From: JBDTRY01 sp039931435
GTDB taxonomy: Bacteria; Acidobacteriota; Thermoanaerobaculia; Gp7-AA8
Assembly: GCA_039931435.1 (NCBI GenBank)
Contig: JBDTRY010000171.1
Span: 1 to 8,649 of the forward strand
Direction: 5' to 3'
Length of the DNA stretch: 8,649 bases
In this document: positions 6,205 through 8,649 of the stretch, in pieces
How positions within the stretch are numbered: the first letter of the stretch is position 1
Layout: every line of letters starts with the position of its first letter
The notes under the pieces: generated by a model
The model's database searches: none
Told to the model about the DNA's origin: nothing
Seen by the model: only the letters and a program-made list of their open reading frames with translations
Translations under genes and position numbers: made by a program

Positions 6205-6258
6205 GTCTGGCGATCCGCGGCGGCAGCAAGCCGCCGGTCCAGACGGCAGGATGCCGTC
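6205..6258. other. Two adjacent hairpins in the methyltransferase/protease spacer
   Basis: The first has an inner stem CGGCGGC (6218-6224) / GCCGCCG (6230-6236) with loop AGCAA, plus an outer stem GTCTGG (6205-6210) / CCAGAC (6239-6244). The second is GACGGCA (6242-6248) / TGCCGTC (6252-6258) with loop GGA, sharing three bases with the outer stem, so the two folds compete. No T tract follows on either strand. They lie between two same-strand genes and could be a factor-dependent transcript end, an mRNA-processing site or part of a structured leader of the protease gene. The pairing is seen; the role is unknown. Confidence 0.45.
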
Positions 6259-6386
6259 GCTCCGTCAGATCTCGGTGGCGAGTTTCGGTTCTGCCATTTT
6301 GCAATCGGCGATTTGCCGCGAGCGGATGTCTTTGTCCTGATCGAGAGGGGAATACCGTAGTGTCTGCCCGGCCGTTCATCACCTCA

Positions 6387-7187
6387 TCAAGCCTTGACTC
6401 TTTCTACCTGCTCTTTCGTCCGTCGCTCGTAGCTTTGCCAGAGGAGGATTGCTGCTGCTGCGGCAACGTTGAGGGACTCGACGGCGGAGGACGTTCTCAC
6501 CGAGAGCGGCATGGCCCGCTCCAGAAAGGCCGGCGAAACCCCCGCTCCCTCGTTTCCGAAGACTATTGCTGCCTGCGATTGCGGGACCTCGTGGCTCGTT
6601 GCGCCGTCCTGGACCCTCGTGGCGGCAAACAGGGGCCACTTACGATTCCCGAGAGATTCGAGAATCTCCGCCGTGCCAGCATGGGCGACGGGAATGTGAA
6701 GCACGGCTCCGGCGGAGGCTCGGATCGCTTTTTGAGAAAGGGGATCCGCGGAACCGGGTGCGACGACGACGCCGCAGGCGTCGAAGGCCGCGGCCAGCCG
6801 TACGATGGTTCCCACATTGCCCGGGTCCTGGACGGAGTCCAGAATCACGGCGATGCCTGCACTGTTGTCGAACACCTCGTCCAGAGTGAAACGGCGACGT
6901 TCGAATAGACCCAGCACGCCCTGGGAATGCCGGGTAGTGCTCAGCTCGTGAAAGAGCGATTTTTCGAGCTGCAGTTGCGGGGCGGGGGAAGAGATGGAGG
7001 ACTGTCGTCCCTCATCCCAGGCGATGGCCAGCGGATTCCATCCCAGAGCCACCGAGTCGCGGATCTGCTTGGGGCCCTCAACGACAATTTCCCGCTGGTG
7101 CTCTTCCAGAGCTTTGCGAAAGCGGCGAAACCAGTGGCTGGAACGGCTGCTGATGGGCACGAGGGGCGGTTCGGCTGTGTGCTTCAT
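6387..7187 (-). CDS. SpoU/TrmH-family RNA 2'-O-methyltransferase (RlmB-like)
   Basis: The 266-residue protein is a SPOUT-class methyltransferase that adds a methyl group to a ribose 2'-OH in rRNA or tRNA. The N-terminal substrate-binding part includes SSRSSHWFRRFRKAL (13-27) and VVEGPKQIRDSV (35-46). The catalytic domain has motif 1 DPGNVGTIVRLAAAF (121-135, with N124 and R130), motif 2 IVFGNEGAGVSPAF (208-221) and motif 3 ESLNVAAAAAILL (237-249), which form the AdoMet-binding knot. The layout resembles generic RlmB/TrmH-like proteins, but the exact target nucleotide cannot be read from sequence, so no symbol is given. ATG 7187 lies 7 nt after a TACAAT -10 and has no Shine-Dalgarno site, suggesting a leaderless message. 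Longer upstream extensions are not family-like. It is divergent from the aminotransferase gene. Confidence 0.92.
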   Translation of the reverse strand: MKHTAEPPLVPISSRSSHWFRRFRKALEEHQREIVVEGPKQIRDSVALGWNPLAIAWDEGRQSSISSPAPQLQLEKSLFHELSTTRHSQGVLGLFERRRFTLDEVFDNSAGIAVILDSVQDPGNVGTIVRLAAAFDACGVVVAPGSADPLSQKAIRASAGAVLHIPVAHAGTAEILESLGNRKWPLFAATRVQDGATSHEVPQSQAAIVFGNEGAGVSPAFLERAMPLSVRTSSAVESLNVAAAAAILLWQSYERRTKEQVERVKA

Positions 7188-7194
7188 CGCTCGG

Positions 7195-7223
7195 ATTGTA
7201 ATTGCATAGCAGTCGGGTAGAAT
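7195..7223 (-). promoter_or_regulatory. Candidate promoter of the SpoU methyltransferase gene
   Basis: On the minus strand TACAAT (7200-7195) sits 7 nt before ATG 7187. A poor -35, ATTCTA, lies at 7223-7218 after 17 bp. Predicted initiation near 7188 would leave essentially no leader. Confidence 0.4.
7196..7223 (+). promoter_or_regulatory. Candidate promoter of the aminotransferase gene
   Basis: TTGTAA (7196-7201), a 16-bp gap and TAGAAT (7218-7223) resemble a sigma70 promoter. Initiation near 7230 would give a leader of about 100 nt before the start at 7330. It occupies the same bases as the candidate promoter of the divergent methyltransferase gene. Confidence 0.45.
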
Positions 7224-7329
7224 GCAGGCTTCTCTCTGCCATCCCCAGGTTGGCCAGTTCCTGCGGGACCAGCGGCCGCAAGGATGGTAATCGCAGCATT
7301 GATTCGGCATCACGCCGTGCGGAGCCTGT

Positions 7330-8541
7330 TTGGAAACGAGCACCAGGACAACAATCAAGCTGACCGACCGCGTCATGGGCATGCAGGCCTCTCCCACCCT
7401 GCAGATGCTCAGCCGTGCCCAGGAATTGATCGCCAGGGGAGTCGATGTCATCGATTTCGCCCCGGGAGAGCCGGATTTTCCGACGCCCTCTCTCGTCAGC
7501 GAGGCGGGGAAGCGGGCCATCGACGAAGGCCACACGAAGTACACGGCCGCCTCCGGTTCTCTGCAACTCCGCAATGCCATAGCCGGCTTTTACAACCGCC
7601 GCTACCCCGTCGAGCTCAAACAGCAGAACATCATCGCCGGGACCGGAGGAAAGCAGGAGTTGTTCAATCTCGTCCTCGCTCTGGTCGACAGTGGCGACGA
7701 AGTGATCATTCCTTCGCCCTACTGGGTCAGTTTTCCTGACCAGGTCCTGTTTGCAGGCGGCACTCCGGTCTTCGCCCGCGCCGATCCGGCCCACGGATTC
7801 CGGCCGACGGCCGTAGCCATCGAGCGGATGATGAATGAGCGGACGCGAGGGGTGATTCTGAACTCGCCCTGCAACCCCACGGGAGCGGTGATCGAACGGG
7901 CAGAGCTCGATCAGATCGTGCGCGCCTGCAGCGACCGAGGCCTGTTTCTCATCTTCGACGAGACCTATGAATTTTTCGTATACGGCGGGCACAAACATGT
8001 TTCGGCCATCGAGTGGTTTCGCGAGTTCCCTGAAACCGTCATCGTGGTCAACTCGTTGTCGAAGACGTTCTCCATGACTGGCTGGCGGCTGGGGTACGCC
8101 ATCGGCCATCCCCGGATTATCTCCGCGGTCGGACGGATTCAGAGTCACTCCACCTCCAATCCATGCAGCATCTCCCAGGAGGCGGCCATTGCCGCCCTGA
8201 CGGGCAGCGGTGACGAAGTCCAGCGCATGTTCGAGGCCTATGAACAACGACGCGGCTGGCTTGTGCCGGCGCTGAACGGGATCCCCGGATTCCGGTGCGA
8301 TGAGCCGGACGGTGCCTTCTACGTTTTCCCGGATGTGTCGGCGCTCTACGGCCGCGGAGATATCGTCGACTCCGCTTCGCTGGCTACCTATCTGCTCGAT
8401 AAGGCAGCGGTTGCAGTCGTGCCCGGCGGCGCGTTCGGAGAGGACGATTTCGTGCGGATCAGTTATGCCACCTCGATGGAGAACCTTCACGAGGGAGTGC
8501 GGCGGATTCGCCAGGCGGTCGACGAACTCCTGGCGGTCTGA
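7330..8541 (+). CDS. Class I PLP-dependent aminotransferase, aspartate aminotransferase type
   Basis: This 403-residue fold-type I enzyme moves an amino group between an amino acid (probably aspartate, or prephenate/aromatic substrates in some relatives) and a 2-oxo acid, using pyridoxal phosphate in the cytoplasm. Visible landmarks are DFAPGEPDFPTP (42-53), KYTAASG (70-76), GTGGKQELFN (104-113), YW (131-132, W132 stacking on the cofactor), NSPCNPTGAV (178-187), FDETYEFFVYGG (209-220, D210 and Y213), the cofactor-lysine motif SLSKTFSMTGWRLGY (242-256, K245, R253) and FVRISYATS (374-382, R376 for the substrate carboxylate). The pattern fits the bacterial Ib subgroup. TTG 7330 is chosen because GGAG (7321-7324) precedes it by 5 nt and it gives the usual length; the next in-frame ATG (7375) would cut into conserved sequence. 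Class is certain, substrate inferred. Confidence 0.93.
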   Translation: METSTRTTIKLTDRVMGMQASPTLQMLSRAQELIARGVDVIDFAPGEPDFPTPSLVSEAGKRAIDEGHTKYTAASGSLQLRNAIAGFYNRRYPVELKQQNIIAGTGGKQELFNLVLALVDSGDEVIIPSPYWVSFPDQVLFAGGTPVFARADPAHGFRPTAVAIERMMNERTRGVILNSPCNPTGAVIERAELDQIVRACSDRGLFLIFDETYEFFVYGGHKHVSAIEWFREFPETVIVVNSLSKTFSMTGWRLGYAIGHPRIISAVGRIQSHSTSNPCSISQEAAIAALTGSGDEVQRMFEAYEQRRGWLVPALNGIPGFRCDEPDGAFYVFPDVSALYGRGDIVDSASLATYLLDKAAVAVVPGGAFGEDDFVRISYATSMENLHEGVRRIRQAVDELLAV

Positions 8542-8622
8542 TCGTTTTCCACAAGCCTTGGAATCGCACCGGAGCGCCTGCCGTTCTCACTTCCGTTCAA
8601 TTCGTTTGAAAAGGGAGATTTT

Positions 8623-8649
8623 GTGAAAAAAGTGTTTGCAGGCATCTTT
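8623..8649 (+). CDS. Start of an unknown gene, cut by the window edge
   Basis: Nine codons are visible from GTG 8623 (MKKVFAGIF). AGGGAG (8612-8617) lies 5 nt upstream, a good Shine-Dalgarno site. Two lysines followed by hydrophobic residues suggest the start of a signal peptide or membrane anchor, but this is too short to name. It begins 81 nt after the aminotransferase stop on the same strand and may be co-transcribed. Confidence 0.6.

Noticed and set aside
5213..6382. 389-codon minus-strand frame overlapping the CPBP protease gene, longer than that gene itself
   Set aside because: Its translation is rich in Arg, Trp, Cys, Ser and His with no recognisable domain, while the overlapping 274-codon frame has complete protease motifs and membrane segments. 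It is a shadow frame in GC-rich DNA.
7222..7290. Short frame ATG 7222 (MQASLCHPQVGQFLRDQRPQGW) upstream of the aminotransferase
   Set aside because: Its ATG overlaps the candidate -10 element and would lie before the predicted transcription start. No Shine-Dalgarno site is seen.
7078..8490. 470-codon minus-strand frame opposite the aminotransferase gene
   Set aside because: The plus-strand frame has all aminotransferase motifs. The minus frame has none and is an antisense shadow of GC-rich codons.

Overview
The window is an ordinary GC-rich (roughly 60% by eye) bacterial chromosome segment of housekeeping genes. No phage, plasmid, insertion sequence, CRISPR array or defence genes were seen. 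The best lineage hint is PheT. It has the bacterial beta-subunit layout but lacks the EMAP-II-like tRNA-binding insert, and it carries the stretch FEIEFTTNRVDAMSHLGLAR. From memory this resembles Acidobacteriota PheT, so I suggest Acidobacteriota or a near relative with moderate confidence only.

Layout, left to right. 1-199 is non-coding, with a possible dispersed-repeat fragment at the edge and a hairpin next to the pheT promoter. pheT (200-2242, +) is followed by a small coiled-coil ZapB-like gene (2278-2598, +). A tRNA-Leu(CAG) gene lies on the minus strand (2664-2750) and has its own strong promoter. pgsA (2816-3505, +), for phosphatidylglycerophosphate synthesis, is divergent from the tRNA. 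A perfect 26-bp palindrome separates pgsA from the convergent rsmI (3635-4477, -), a 16S rRNA methyltransferase. Divergent from rsmI is a stand-alone Hpt-domain phosphotransfer protein (4672-5022, +). A 312-bp gap without a convincing gene follows, then a CPBP/CAAX-type membrane protease (5335-6159, -). A 227-bp spacer with two adjacent hairpins leads to a SpoU/TrmH-family RNA 2'-O-methyltransferase (6387-7187, -). Divergent from it is a class I aspartate-type aminotransferase (7330-8541, +). The first nine codons of a further gene reach the right edge (8623-8649, +).

The genes do not form one pathway. Four act in translation: PheRS beta, tRNA-Leu and two RNA methyltransferases. The others serve membrane lipid synthesis, amino-acid metabolism, signalling, division and a membrane protease.

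The most notable signal is in the start regions. pheT, pgsA and the SpoU methyltransferase each have a sigma70-like -10 hexamer only 7-8 nt before the ATG and no clear Shine-Dalgarno sequence at that ATG, which suggests leaderless transcripts. The ZapB-like, Hpt, aminotransferase and right-edge genes instead have clear or fair Shine-Dalgarno sequences. The methyltransferase and aminotransferase promoters appear to occupy the same ~29 bp on opposite strands. I see no novel multi-gene system here.
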